From positions 1 through 51,639 of the forward strand of contig JAKLIV010000007.1 in assembly GCA_022709405.1 (NCBI GenBank): a stretch of DNA of 51,639 bases. The letters are read 5' to 3'. The translations under genes and the position numbers were made by a program. Within the stretch, counting starts at the first letter, position 1, and each line of letters starts with the position of its first letter. Source of the DNA: Spirochaetota bacterium. Its GTDB lineage: Bacteria > Spirochaetota > UBA4802 > UBA5550. Below are positions 8,742-16,888 of the stretch, in pieces. A model generated the notes under the pieces. The model ran no database searches. It saw only the letters and a program-made list of their open reading frames with translations, and had not been told where the DNA came from.

Positions 8742-9950
8742 TCAGGCTATTACCCCGCCCTTTTTCAGCTTCCTGATCGCTTCAGGCGAAGCGCCGAGAA
8801 TTTTTTCCAAAACTTCTTCGGTATGCTCACCGAGATCCGGCGAGGGAGATGAAATGAAACCCGGCGTGTCTGACAGATTCACCGGGTTTCCCGGCACATC
8901 TATATCGCCAAACCTTTGATGGTTCACTTTAGCAAACATCCCCCGCGAATCGAGGTTATCGTCTTTATTGACTTCATCATAGTCGACCACCTTCCCGCAG
9001 GGAATTCGCCTGCCTGTCAGCTTGGCGACGACCTCTTCGCATGAATACTGCTCCATCCAGCGGTTTATGACAGCCCGGGCGTCGTCTGCGTTTTTTACCC
9101 TGTTCACGAAATGCGAGAAGCGCGCATCCTGAATGAGATCCGGCCGGCCGATAGTTTCAAGCAGACTGTTCCACTGATTGTCAGTCAGTGCAACCACGCA
9201 GACATATCCGTCGCTGCATTTATACGTGCTCCAGAAAGGCATCGGATGCTCATGATCGGACAAAAATTTTTTCATCTCCCGGCCGAACAGCTGCTTAATG
9301 TTATCCTTTACAGGGCCGTTCGCCTTCTCCGTGAAGCACCAGAAATTGTGGAAATACATCACGTCCTGCATCGATATGTCGATGAACTGCCCTTTCCCGG
9401 TTTTTTCGCGGGCCATGAGGGCCAGCATGATGCCATATGCACAGTATGCGCCCGAAGTGAGATCGCCGAAAAAAACGCCCGGCGGCCTGTCGACGGTTCC
9501 ATTGGCGTACATGATCCCTGCTGTTGCCTGTGAAATGATGTCAAAGGCAGTCCTGTCGGCCAGCGGGCCGTCATTGCCGAAACCCGATATTTTTGCGTAG
9601 ATGATCCGCGGATTTCGTTGTTTCAGGTTTTCATAATTCAGGCCGATCGTGTCGAGTGTCCCCGGCTTCAAGTTTTCAATTATCACGTCCGATCTTTCAA
9701 CGAGCTGGACGAATAAATCCGCCCCTTCCTTTTTTTTCAGGTCAATGATGATCCCTTTCTTGTTCTGGTGAAGGCAGCTCATCGACCGTTCTGAACCGCT
9801 GACCTTCAACAGCAGCCTCATCGAGTCTCCGGCCGGCGGTTCTATCTTGATTACTTCGGCGCCGAAAAAAGCCATAAGCTGGCTTGCACGCGGTCCTGAC
9901 AGAAATTGAGAGAGGTCGAGCACCCTGATATTTTCGAGTATCTGCATCAT
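8742..9950 (-). CDS. Class III CoA-transferase (CaiB/BaiF family)
   Basis: Moves CoA between carboxylic acids. The protein opens with the family's LxxIRVLDLSQFLSGP and FGAEVIKIEPPAGD, and has the substrate-binding IENLKPGTLD. The catalytic Asp is Asp163 in GDLTSGAY (family Asp169 in formyl-CoA transferase). Length (402 aa) matches a full monomer of the interlocked dimer. An AGGGA site precedes tandem Met codons. First gene of a probable operon with the acyl-CoA synthetase-like gene, and directly downstream of a 36-bp palindrome that is probably the operator of the TetR regulator next to it. The acid substrate is unknown; such enzymes serve carnitine, bile acid, benzylsuccinate, oxalate or branched-chain acid pathways. 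Confidence 0.92.
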   Translation of the reverse strand: MMQILENIRVLDLSQFLSGPRASQLMAFFGAEVIKIEPPAGDSMRLLLKVSGSERSMSCLHQNKKGIIIDLKKKEGADLFVQLVERSDVIIENLKPGTLDTIGLNYENLKQRNPRIIYAKISGFGNDGPLADRTAFDIISQATAGIMYANGTVDRPPGVFFGDLTSGAYCAYGIMLALMAREKTGKGQFIDISMQDVMYFHNFWCFTEKANGPVKDNIKQLFGREMKKFLSDHEHPMPFWSTYKCSDGYVCVVALTDNQWNSLLETIGRPDLIQDARFSHFVNRVKNADDARAVINRWMEQYSCEEVVAKLTGRRIPCGKVVDYDEVNKDDNLDSRGMFAKVNHQRFGDIDVPGNPVNLSDTPGFISSPSPDLGEHTEEVLEKILGASPEAIRKLKKGGVIA

Positions 9951-9977
9951 AATTTTTTCCCTGGCGCCATGTTTAAT

Positions 9978-10013
9978 GTCATATAAATACTGAGATTTCA
10001 GTATTTATATGAC
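9978..10013. promoter_or_regulatory. Perfect palindrome, likely TetR operator
   Basis: GTCATATAAATACTGA (9978-9993) and its exact reverse complement (9998-10013) flank a 4-nt centre (GATT). It fills the gap between the tetR stop and the CoA-transferase start. A minus-strand TTGTCA overlaps its upstream edge and could be a -35 box. There is no T-run on the downstream side of the minus strand, arguing against a terminator. Binding by the adjacent TetR protein is inferred from position and symmetry. Confidence 0.72.
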
Positions 10014-10021
10014 AAAAAAAA

Positions 10022-10666
10022 TCACCAGTATTCCTTTTTATAGATTATTTTTATCAGCATTTCGGCCGTTTCACCGATGATTCCGTCCAGCTTTCTTTTG
10101 GTAACGGTCTCGTTGTTTCGCGCGATATAGTAATACGCGATCCGGGTAGCTGTTCCGAAAATAACGTTCGTCAGGAGCTCGATATTACAATCCTTCTCGA
10201 TAACGTCGAACTCGATTCCCTTTTTGATTCCTGATTTTATTTCATCAATGAAATGCTGTTCGATCCGGCTCACGAACGGTTCAATGGAACGATTTATACC
10301 CGGCCCCATTCTCAGTAAAATTTTGGCGCTGTCCGGGTCATTGTGAAAAAAATGCATGATTCCGGAGAATTCTCTTCTGAAGTAATCCGCAGGCGCGGCC
10401 AATGCGGCCGCTGACGACCTGTTGCGCCGAAAGTCCCTCCAGCTTTGATATATGCTCTCGATAAGTGAAAGAAAAAGCTCCTCCTTGTTTTCAAAATACT
10501 GGTACGGAGTGCCCTTTCCGATATTGAGTTCGTTTACAATATCGATGATCTGCGTTTCGTAAAATCCCTTCCTGGCGAAAATAACCTTGGCGCATTCGAG
10601 TATTTGATTTTTTCTGTCCCTGGATTTCGGGGTTTTTGTCTTATTAATCGATTTCTGAAGGTTCAT
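10022..10666 (-). CDS. TetR/AcrR-family transcriptional regulator
   Basis: Residues about 18-65 form the typical TetR DNA-binding domain: an ILECAKVIFARKGFYET helix, then the helix-turn-helix IVNELNIGKGTPYQYF and the ENKEELF motif. The C-terminal 140 residues are helical and variable, as expected for ligand binding and dimerisation. Length (214 aa) is typical. It sits immediately upstream of, and co-directional with, the CoA-transferase/acyl-CoA synthetase/FadL genes, separated by a perfect palindrome. The simplest model is repression of these genes, relieved by an acyl-CoA or the free acid, by analogy with FadR/PaaR-type TetR regulators. The stretch upstream contains no clear gene. Confidence 0.9.
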   Translation of the reverse strand: MNLQKSINKTKTPKSRDRKNQILECAKVIFARKGFYETQIIDIVNELNIGKGTPYQYFENKEELFLSLIESIYQSWRDFRRNRSSAAALAAPADYFRREFSGIMHFFHNDPDSAKILLRMGPGINRSIEPFVSRIEQHFIDEIKSGIKKGIEFDVIEKDCNIELLTNVIFGTATRIAYYYIARNNETVTKRKLDGIIGETAEMLIKIIYKKEYW

Positions 10667-11131
10667 TCAATTTGTCCGGTTAATCCCCGGGAGAAGCGTC
10701 GCGCTTAACATCGATTCGGTAATCTTCACCGGGATAATGACTTTGAATAATAAGAAACCGTTCAAAGAAAGATTTGTCAACGAAAATACTGAGAACCCGG
10801 TATTGATTTTTTGCTTTTTCAATCTCATCGCCGCGCCTGGACAGAAATATTGAAATCCTTCCAGCACAAGATCAACTATTTCCCTTAATGATACCCGTTG
10901 CATCATTAAAAAAAACGCTAAAAGCGGATTCAGAGATTTCTCATAACTCCATGATACTGCATCAGTGCATCGCAGATCCGGGATATCGTGCTTCGTCAAA
11001 TTGATGGATGCCGGCGGCGGGACCTGAAAGAGAATCCGGACGATGCCCGCAAAGTTCAGTGATTTTTTTCTTGATTTCTGAAATGCGGGCATGTCTTCAT
11101 GATAATGAATAAATCACAGTGGAGTATCCCT
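10667..11131. other. Intergenic region with a doubtful 141-codon frame
   Basis: Between tetR and the flavin reductase gene. A minus-strand frame of 141 codons (10667-11092) abuts tetR but has few acidic residues, no good RBS and no recognisable domain. Its start codon lies inside an inverted repeat. It is more likely noncoding or a decayed gene; tetR's promoter must lie here. Confidence 0.5.
11043..11092. repeat. Imperfect inverted repeat upstream of the flavin reductase gene
   Basis: ATGCCCGCA (11043-11051) pairs with TGCGGGCAT (11084-11092), and inside it TTCAG (11055-11059) pairs with CTGAA (11078-11082). The loop is T-rich. It could be a hairpin of a small mobile repeat or a regulatory structure. 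Confidence 0.5.
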
Positions 11132-11629
11132 ATGCGCACCATCAAACCCGAAGAGATAAAAGACAGCGTGTTCACACTGGTCGGCAAAGATTATTTCCTG
11201 CTGACCGCGGGAACGAAGGATTCGTTCAACACCATGACCGCAGGATGGGGAGGGCTGGGCGTGCTCTGGAACAGGAACGTATGCTTCGTGTATGTACGCC
11301 CGACCAGACACACTTACCAGTATCTCGAAAAAAATCCGACTTTCACGCTTTCCTTTTTCAGCGGCCAGTACCGGGAAACGCTGAACTTCTGCGGAACCCA
11401 TTCGGGCCGCGACACCGACAAGGTCAAGGAGACCGGACTCACGCCGGCCTTCACCGAAAGCGGCTCTGTGTATTTTTCCGAGGCCCGGCTTGTCATCGAG
11501 TGCGCCAAAATCTACAGCCAGGACCTCGACCCGTCTGCCTTTCTGGATCAGAAAATCGAGAAGAACTACCCCGGGAAAGATTATCACCGCCTGTATATCG
11601 GCGAAATCGTCACGTGCATGGAGAGATAG
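11132..11629 (+). CDS. Flavin reductase-like (FMN-binding split barrel) protein
   Basis: Resembles the flavin reductase domain family (PF01613-like): the motif SFNTMTAGWGGLGVLWNRN matches the segment of flavoredoxin-like proteins that binds FMN phosphate, followed by RPTRHTYQYLEKNPTFTLSFF. Length with the chosen start is 165 aa, normal for the family. The start is placed at MRTIKPEE because GTGGAG lies 7 nt before that ATG; the two upstream Met codons (11099, 11105) lack a site. It likely binds FMN and takes part in NAD(P)H-dependent or ferredoxin-linked electron transfer; the partner is unknown. It is followed after 6 nt by the rhodanese gene, so the two are probably co-transcribed. Confidence 0.83.
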   Translation: MRTIKPEEIKDSVFTLVGKDYFLLTAGTKDSFNTMTAGWGGLGVLWNRNVCFVYVRPTRHTYQYLEKNPTFTLSFFSGQYRETLNFCGTHSGRDTDKVKETGLTPAFTESGSVYFSEARLVIECAKIYSQDLDPSAFLDQKIEKNYPGKDYHRLYIGEIVTCMER

Positions 11630-11635
11630 ACACTC

Positions 11636-12010
11636 ATGATCAGTATTCTATCAACTCAGAAAATAAAAATCCTGGCGACGCTGGCCGCGGGGCTCGCACT
11701 TCTCATCTATATTTCGATATCATATTCAAACAGCCAGCACCGAAAGAAAATAGACAAAATGATCAGCCAGGGAGCCCTCACTGTAGACGTACGGACACCC
11801 GAAGAGTTTTCATCCGGGCATGTCAACGGGGCAATCAATATCCCCCTAGCCGAGATAGAAAAGAAATTATCCCTTTTCGGCGACAAGAACAAACCGATAG
11901 TGGTTTATTGCCGTACCGGCAACCGGAGCTCCAGGGCAAAAAAAATTCTCGAAAGCCGCGGATACACGAACGTTGAAAACGGCGGCGGGCTTGATGACAT
12001 GCCGAAATGA
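11636..12010 (+). CDS. Membrane-anchored rhodanese-domain protein (PspE-like)
   Basis: One N-terminal transmembrane helix (about 10-30) is followed by a short single rhodanese domain (about 38-124): DVRTPEEFSSGHVNGAINIP, then the active-site loop CRTGNRS with Cys92. It would catalyse sulfur transfer from a persulfide-forming cysteine on the outer face of the inner membrane. Length is typical of PspE/GlpE-like minimal rhodaneses plus an anchor. It directly follows the flavin reductase gene. The 3' end lies 19 nt from the stop of the convergent beta-helix lipoprotein gene, with no clear hairpin between. Confidence 0.9.
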   Translation: MISILSTQKIKILATLAAGLALLIYISISYSNSQHRKKIDKMISQGALTVDVRTPEEFSSGHVNGAINIPLAEIEKKLSLFGDKNKPIVVYCRTGNRSSRAKKILESRGYTNVENGGGLDDMPK

Positions 12011-12029
12011 TTCAGGATTACAGCTTCTT

Positions 12030-13709
12030 TCAGGGCATATACTCGAACGCTCCCGGATCGACCGCATCCCCTGCCGGTCTCTGATTACCGTCAAAGTCGT
12101 ATAGCGGCGCGAGTGCCGGTGATCCCGCGTCGATGATCGCGAGAGCGTCGCCCCTGAGATGGAAATCGAATGAATCGGGATCAACGAAATAACCGGCGTA
12201 GGCATCAGGATCGCTGATGATGATGTTGTGGTCCTGATCGGTATCGCCCGAGTAATTCAGGTTCCACGCAATATTGTTGCGAATAAGACAGCCGGAACTC
12301 GGCGACCCGTCCTTATGGGAAGTGACCATGATCCATATGCTGTGCGCCTGGTCGATCACCGGATACGGGTTCAGCACGGTGTTGTTGACGATGCGGCATT
12401 CGATCGCGCCGTACAGTGAAATCCCGTGCCAGTGGTCGACGATGACCAGGTTGTTCTCGACGATCCAGTTGATGTACCATCCGTCGAAGCAGCCGATACC
12501 CTGGAGACAACCCCTGAGCGGCTGGTCCGGATCCTCGTTGTTGATGATGGTGTTGCCCCGGAGCACGACACGCTCCCACGGCGGCGCGCCGTTCACCGAA
12601 AAGGACTGGAACCCGTCGTCATGGTTACCGTTGCCCGAATCGATGCAGTTCTTGACTGTGTTGCCCTCGAAGGTCAGGTCATGGGCGTTGCCGCGCATGC
12701 CGTCCCCGTCGAATGTGTCGACCGTGTTTTTCTTGACCACGGTGCGGTCTCCGTCGACCGTGATGCCGAAATTCACGTTCTTCAGGTAATTATTTTCGAT
12801 CAGCACATCCTCGGCACCGGACATGATGCCGTTGCAGGCCAGGTCATCCCAGTCCTCTGCATCCCACGAGGATGAATCACTGACTGATGAAAGACGGCAG
12901 CCCTCGATAATGATGTTATGTGCCGGACCGTGCCATCCATGGGACTCGATGGTCACCAGTGTCGTGTTCTGATATTCCACGCCAGTTACCGTTTCGTCCT
13001 GGGTGATCGTGAGACCCTTCACATGCCAGCGTGATACGGATGAAAGAACAAGGCTGGAAAGAACGGGAGTTTGGCCATCCTGGGCCATGATGGTTATGAA
13101 CCGGTCATTGAACCCGCCGCGAAGGAAAACAGAGCCGTGATACCCGCTCCGGAGTACGATGACATCTCCACCCTTGACCGGACCGTCGGGATTGATAATT
13201 TCCAAGGGCGTATTCTCATCAGGGGGAAGCTCGCTATAAACTTTCATCTCGATGAGCCCGTTTTCGAACACCTCCTGCAGGGTGCGCCACGGGTGATCCG
13301 ATGAGCCGTCATTGTCCATGCTGCCGGCTGCAGGGTCAACATAGAAGACGTTCCCCTGGGGATTCGTCGTGACCGTGACCGTGTTCGTGAATGCGTTTTT
13401 TCCGGCTTTTCCTCTTATGCGCACGAAATATTTGTACGTTTGCCCGGGCGACAGGCCGGTATCGGTATAATGATAGACGTATGAGGCGCCGATCACCGTG
13501 TCGCCCCGGTAAACCGAAAAATCCCCCGAGCAATCAAGGTCCGTCGGCATGGACCAGGTAAGCCGGACCTCGGTCGATGAAAGGGCTTCACCCCTGAGCG
13601 ATCCGGGAAACGGGCTCTCGGGCACATGAACCATCGAGCAGTCGCATCCGGCTGAAAGAAGAAGCGCGGCTGATATAAAAAGAAACAGGGACGCGGCGAT
13701 TTTTCTCAT
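12030..13709 (-). CDS. Secreted right-handed beta-helix lipoprotein with FnIII domain
   Basis: The start at MRKIAASL is chosen because it has an AAGGA site and begins a classic lipoprotein signal with LSAGC (Cys22); the longer frame to 13763 adds basic residues without a site. Residues about 33-118 look like a fibronectin type III domain (SSTEVRLTWSMPTD, TYKYFVRI). The rest is a parallel beta-helix of the PbH1/NosD-like type, with repeated N-N-x-(hydrophobic) turns such as IENNYLKNVNFGI and IVENNLVIVDH, ending in a short LRGDALAIIDAGSPALAP block common in polysaccharide-lyase-like and choice-of-anchor proteins. It probably binds or cleaves a polysaccharide at the cell surface; no catalytic residues can be assigned. 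Confidence 0.85.
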   Translation of the reverse strand: MRKIAASLFLFISAALLLSAGCDCSMVHVPESPFPGSLRGEALSSTEVRLTWSMPTDLDCSGDFSVYRGDTVIGASYVYHYTDTGLSPGQTYKYFVRIRGKAGKNAFTNTVTVTTNPQGNVFYVDPAAGSMDNDGSSDHPWRTLQEVFENGLIEMKVYSELPPDENTPLEIINPDGPVKGGDVIVLRSGYHGSVFLRGGFNDRFITIMAQDGQTPVLSSLVLSSVSRWHVKGLTITQDETVTGVEYQNTTLVTIESHGWHGPAHNIIIEGCRLSSVSDSSSWDAEDWDDLACNGIMSGAEDVLIENNYLKNVNFGITVDGDRTVVKKNTVDTFDGDGMRGNAHDLTFEGNTVKNCIDSGNGNHDDGFQSFSVNGAPPWERVVLRGNTIINNEDPDQPLRGCLQGIGCFDGWYINWIVENNLVIVDHWHGISLYGAIECRIVNNTVLNPYPVIDQAHSIWIMVTSHKDGSPSSGCLIRNNIAWNLNYSGDTDQDHNIIISDPDAYAGYFVDPDSFDFHLRGDALAIIDAGSPALAPLYDFDGNQRPAGDAVDPGAFEYMP

Positions 13710-13840
13710 TGAATATCCTTTTTGGGCATTGCTAAAAATACGGCGCCTTTGACAGGCGGTCAAGACATTAATGCGAATTGCTACATCCGGGTATAAGAGC
13801 GAACGACTTCCCTGACAGAGTATTGCGGCAGATAATATCC

Positions 13841-13869
13841 TTGAAATAATTATTCCCGGGCGCTATCCT
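13841..13869 (+). promoter_or_regulatory. Putative promoter of the 465-aa lipoprotein gene
   Basis: TTGAAA at 13841-13846, 17-nt spacer, TATCCT at 13864-13869. The ATG at 13897 follows about 20 nt after the predicted start site. Confidence 0.5.
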
Positions 13870-13896
13870 GTCAGGATTTCAATCTGCGGGGGCAAG

Positions 13897-15294
13897 ATGA
13901 AAAAGTTAAATCTGCTCATTATACTATTGCTTTTTATAAGATGCGATATCCGCAACAGGAAAGATGAAGCTTTCGTCATGCCGAAACCTCCCGCGGACGC
14001 GCCGCTGGTGCTGACCCAACACGGTATTTCCTGGTACTTTGACCAGGAATATGCGCACGGCACCTTCGCCAACGGAGACCACTGGGTCGTCGGGCCGGCA
14101 AATGTAATATTCATCAATCCTCCATCATTCAGCTACAAGGGCAGGGTTCGAAACGGATCAATGATAAACCCGTCACCCGCGCTGGGCACGACCCAGGGAT
14201 ATGACAGCAGCATGTACGGCGGTTATGCCTCGGATGACGACTATGACGACGCGCTCAACGTATCCTTCGGCGTATCTCCCGGGTCGCCGCTTCAGCTTCA
14301 ACCGGATTCATCGCTTGTCTCCGCCATAAGCCTCGACGAGAGCGGCGGCCGTCCCCAGCTCAGGACCGCAGCGATACTGACCGTGCTTGAATCAGCTCCC
14401 GGCGAAACAGATTATTTCCGCCCGCCCTACTGCGGCACCGATAAGACTCCCGGGTACCGGACCTCGGACCTTCTCACCGGAGAGCTCGCGCAGCTTGCGC
14501 CCCCCGCGGAAGGAGCGCCGGACATAACCGGGGTCGCAGCATATTTCGAGCGACCGTGGATCGATCACGTGCCCAACTGGATGGGCCGCTGCATCCATCC
14601 ATCCGACAACATGCCCGACTACGGAAGGGAAATAGCGACCGAAGTCGGCATCGGCGCGCTCATGCTGCACCTGGACATCCCCCTCGAAGACAAGATGATC
14701 CTGTTGGTGAGGTATGTGCAGCTCGGTATCGACCTGTTCGGCGTCATCCGGGACGGCGGCGAGGAGAACTGGGTGCCCAACGGCGGGCATGCGAGCGGCA
14801 GAAAATGGCCTATACTCTTTGCCGGAATCATGCTCGACGATACCGACATGATTAATATCGGCCAGGAGGACATAATCTTCGGTGAGGATGGCCAGACCTT
14901 CTATGTTTCCCAGGCCGAGATCGACATCACCCACAGCGACGCATGGAGCCCCGACGAGCGCGCCGAGGAATTCGCTCCCTACGAGACGAGCGACATCGGA
15001 CTGCCCGAATGGGGCATCGTCCACTCGCTGCAGCCAGAGGCCGACAACAGGGGATGGCTCACGCCATACCGGCAGTGCTGCACCGCGTATTCGTGGGCCG
15101 GGTTCGTGCTCGCCGCCCATATCATGGGCGCGGTCGACCTCTGGAACCACGACGCGCTCTTCGATTACCAGGACCGGTACATGCAGGTGACTTCAGAGGC
15201 CGGAGCGTATCCCGGATGGCGGTGCACGTCTGATTTCGTGGAGAACATGTGGGATTTGTACCGCGCCGATTACGGGACCGTGTGGAGTGAATAG
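13897..15294 (+). CDS. Unknown secreted lipoprotein, 465 aa
   Basis: No family recognised with confidence. A short hydrophobic signal ends in a lipobox-like LFIRC (Cys16). The body has motifs suggestive of an alpha/alpha-barrel carbohydrate-active protein: a long run of helix-like segments around 245-290 (GIGALMLHLD, DKMILLVRYVQLGIDLFGV), the polar loop GGHASGRKWPILFAG, and Trp/Tyr/His-rich segments near the C-terminus (YRQCCTAYSWAGFVLAAH). Heparinase- and alginate-lyase-like proteins show similar patterns, but this is only a resemblance. GGGGG site upstream. It is flanked by two other secreted lipoproteins, so an extracellular role in glycan handling is plausible. Confidence 0.85.
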   Translation: MKKLNLLIILLLFIRCDIRNRKDEAFVMPKPPADAPLVLTQHGISWYFDQEYAHGTFANGDHWVVGPANVIFINPPSFSYKGRVRNGSMINPSPALGTTQGYDSSMYGGYASDDDYDDALNVSFGVSPGSPLQLQPDSSLVSAISLDESGGRPQLRTAAILTVLESAPGETDYFRPPYCGTDKTPGYRTSDLLTGELAQLAPPAEGAPDITGVAAYFERPWIDHVPNWMGRCIHPSDNMPDYGREIATEVGIGALMLHLDIPLEDKMILLVRYVQLGIDLFGVIRDGGEENWVPNGGHASGRKWPILFAGIMLDDTDMINIGQEDIIFGEDGQTFYVSQAEIDITHSDAWSPDERAEEFAPYETSDIGLPEWGIVHSLQPEADNRGWLTPYRQCCTAYSWAGFVLAAHIMGAVDLWNHDALFDYQDRYMQVTSEAGAYPGWRCTSDFVENMWDLYRADYGTVWSE

Positions 15295-15298
15295 TGAA

Positions 15299-15322
15299 AG
15301 GCCCGCGTTTCCCCGCGGGCCT
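15299..15322. terminator. GC-rich hairpin between convergent genes
   Basis: AGGCCCGCG (15299-15307) pairs with CGCGGGCCT (15314-15322). It lies just after the stop at 15294 and before the end of the convergent gene at 15334. There is no T-run on either strand, so termination may be weak or factor-assisted. Confidence 0.55.
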
Positions 15323-15333
15323 CACGGTAATCG

Positions 15334-16737
15334 TCAATCAACGCCGAATGGCCAGCTCCCGTCTGTAACACCGCCCACGTAAATGTCCCTGACCATGGAC
15401 GTGCCGTCGCTGGTGCCGTCACTGGTCCAGAGCTCGAAGTAATGAGCGCCATCATCCGCGCAGAAATAAAGTCGGTCCTCCATGACAGTGAAGTTCCATG
15501 GATTTGAATTGCTGGGCTCGGCAGTGGTATTGATCTGCTCCACCAGCTGGGTCCCTTCAGCAGTGCCATCAGAAACCCACAGGTCGTTTCCCAGAGCTGT
15601 AATTTCGGCCCTGAAATAGATGTTCCCGTTAAAAACGGAAAGAAACATCGGCGAATATGCGGTGTATGTTTCATAGGTCATTCGGATTTCGCCCGCAGTG
15701 CCGGTCGTGCTGTCGAACACATACAATCTATTCTGGCCCGCGCTCGTTGCTGAAAAATACAGCCTGCCGTTGAACACGATCATTTCATCCGGATTACTGT
15801 TTCCTGCTCCTTCGTTGATGTCGGCCGCGCATCTGGTTCCCTCTTCGGTGCCATCAGAACACCAGAGCTCGTTCCCCGACTCCCCGTCGTCGGCAGCGAA
15901 ATACAGCTTGTCGTTATAAACGACGAGAGTATCATTAATCGAGCCGGTAGTATCGGAATCGATGTCGGACACGAGCGCGGTGTTTGCCTGCGTCCCGTCG
16001 GTCTTCCAAAGCTCGCGGCCATATGAGGCAGTCACGGCCGTAAAATAAAGCATGTCATCCATTTCAGTCAGATGCATAGGATTGCCGCTTCCGCCGCTGT
16101 TTACTTCGATTTCAGATGCGTCCCCCGTCCTGTCAATGCACCACAGATCGGTGTCGCCGGAATCCGCGGCCGAAAAATACAGCTTTCCGTTGTAAACGGC
16201 CATCCCGGTCGGATTCAGCAGCGTCGGCTCCCCGGCTGCCGGGGCCTTAATGGTGCCGGCCGCTGTCCCGTCGGTTTTCCACAGTTCGGTCCCGGTTGAT
16301 GTGGTCCCAGCGAAATAAAGCCTGCCGTTGAAAAGAGTGAATCCGTATGGATTGAAATCTCCCGAACCTGTATTGAAATCGTCAAGCATTTCGGTCCCGA
16401 CCGCAGTGCCGTCGCTCACCCAGAGTTCATATCCATCACTGCCGTTTGTTGCCTGAAAATAGGCTTTCCCGTTTAAGTAGGCAAATTCATTCTTCAGTTC
16501 ATCCGGAATGCCGTCACCGGCGCCCTCATTGATGTCTCGGACCTGTTCCGTTCCTTCCTCGGTCCCGTCAGTGATCCACAGCTCCCTGCCGTCACCATCA
16601 GTTGCAGCGAATACCGAGAGCGGCGCACCCTCGAGAGTTGAGGAAACCCTGGTCTTGCTGCCTCCGTCATCATCACATGCAATTATGGCCCAGGAGAAAA
16701 TAACAAGCAAACCGAAAAACCCTCGAATTGTCTTCAT
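15334..16737 (-). CDS. Secreted lipoprotein with ELWxTDGT repeats
   Basis: Start set at MKTIRGFF (AGGAAGGA site; signal ends at IIAC, Cys21); the longer frame overlaps a probable promoter. After a short polar linker the protein is made of about nine units of roughly 48-50 residues, each ending near an (E/D)LW-x-(T/S)DGT-x-x-GT motif and containing an LYF-A/S-A strand (for example LFNGRLYFAGT). These ELWxTDGT repeats occur in large secreted proteins and are thought to fold as a beta-propeller. The fourth and seventh units are degenerate (DLWCIDRT, RLYVFDST). The function is unknown, likely surface binding. Length 467 aa. Confidence 0.88.
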   Translation of the reverse strand: MKTIRGFFGLLVIFSWAIIACDDDGGSKTRVSSTLEGAPLSVFAATDGDGRELWITDGTEEGTEQVRDINEGAGDGIPDELKNEFAYLNGKAYFQATNGSDGYELWVSDGTAVGTEMLDDFNTGSGDFNPYGFTLFNGRLYFAGTTSTGTELWKTDGTAAGTIKAPAAGEPTLLNPTGMAVYNGKLYFSAADSGDTDLWCIDRTGDASEIEVNSGGSGNPMHLTEMDDMLYFTAVTASYGRELWKTDGTQANTALVSDIDSDTTGSINDTLVVYNDKLYFAADDGESGNELWCSDGTEEGTRCAADINEGAGNSNPDEMIVFNGRLYFSATSAGQNRLYVFDSTTGTAGEIRMTYETYTAYSPMFLSVFNGNIYFRAEITALGNDLWVSDGTAEGTQLVEQINTTAEPSNSNPWNFTVMEDRLYFCADDGAHYFELWTSDGTSDGTSMVRDIYVGGVTDGSWPFGVD

Positions 16738-16833
16738 ATATTCCTTCCTTTTTGCATATAAGATTGATTGCGCGCCGGATAATCCCGAACTTTCGGCCAG
16801 GATATGCGCATATTCCGTACAGTGTTCTATATT

Positions 16834-16862
16834 ATAATACCGGATACACATGAAGAATGCAA
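16834..16862 (-). promoter_or_regulatory. Putative promoter of the ELWxTDGT lipoprotein gene
   Basis: On the minus strand TTGCAT (16862-16857) is followed after 17 nt by TATTAT (16839-16834). The predicted leader to the ATG at 16737 is about 90 nt. Confidence 0.5.
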
Positions 16863-16888
16863 CAGAAAATTCGGGGTCAGAGCAGATA

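Noticed and set aside
10667..11092. 141-codon minus-strand frame adjacent to tetR
   Set aside because: Atypical composition, no credible RBS, start within a hairpin; kept only as a region note.
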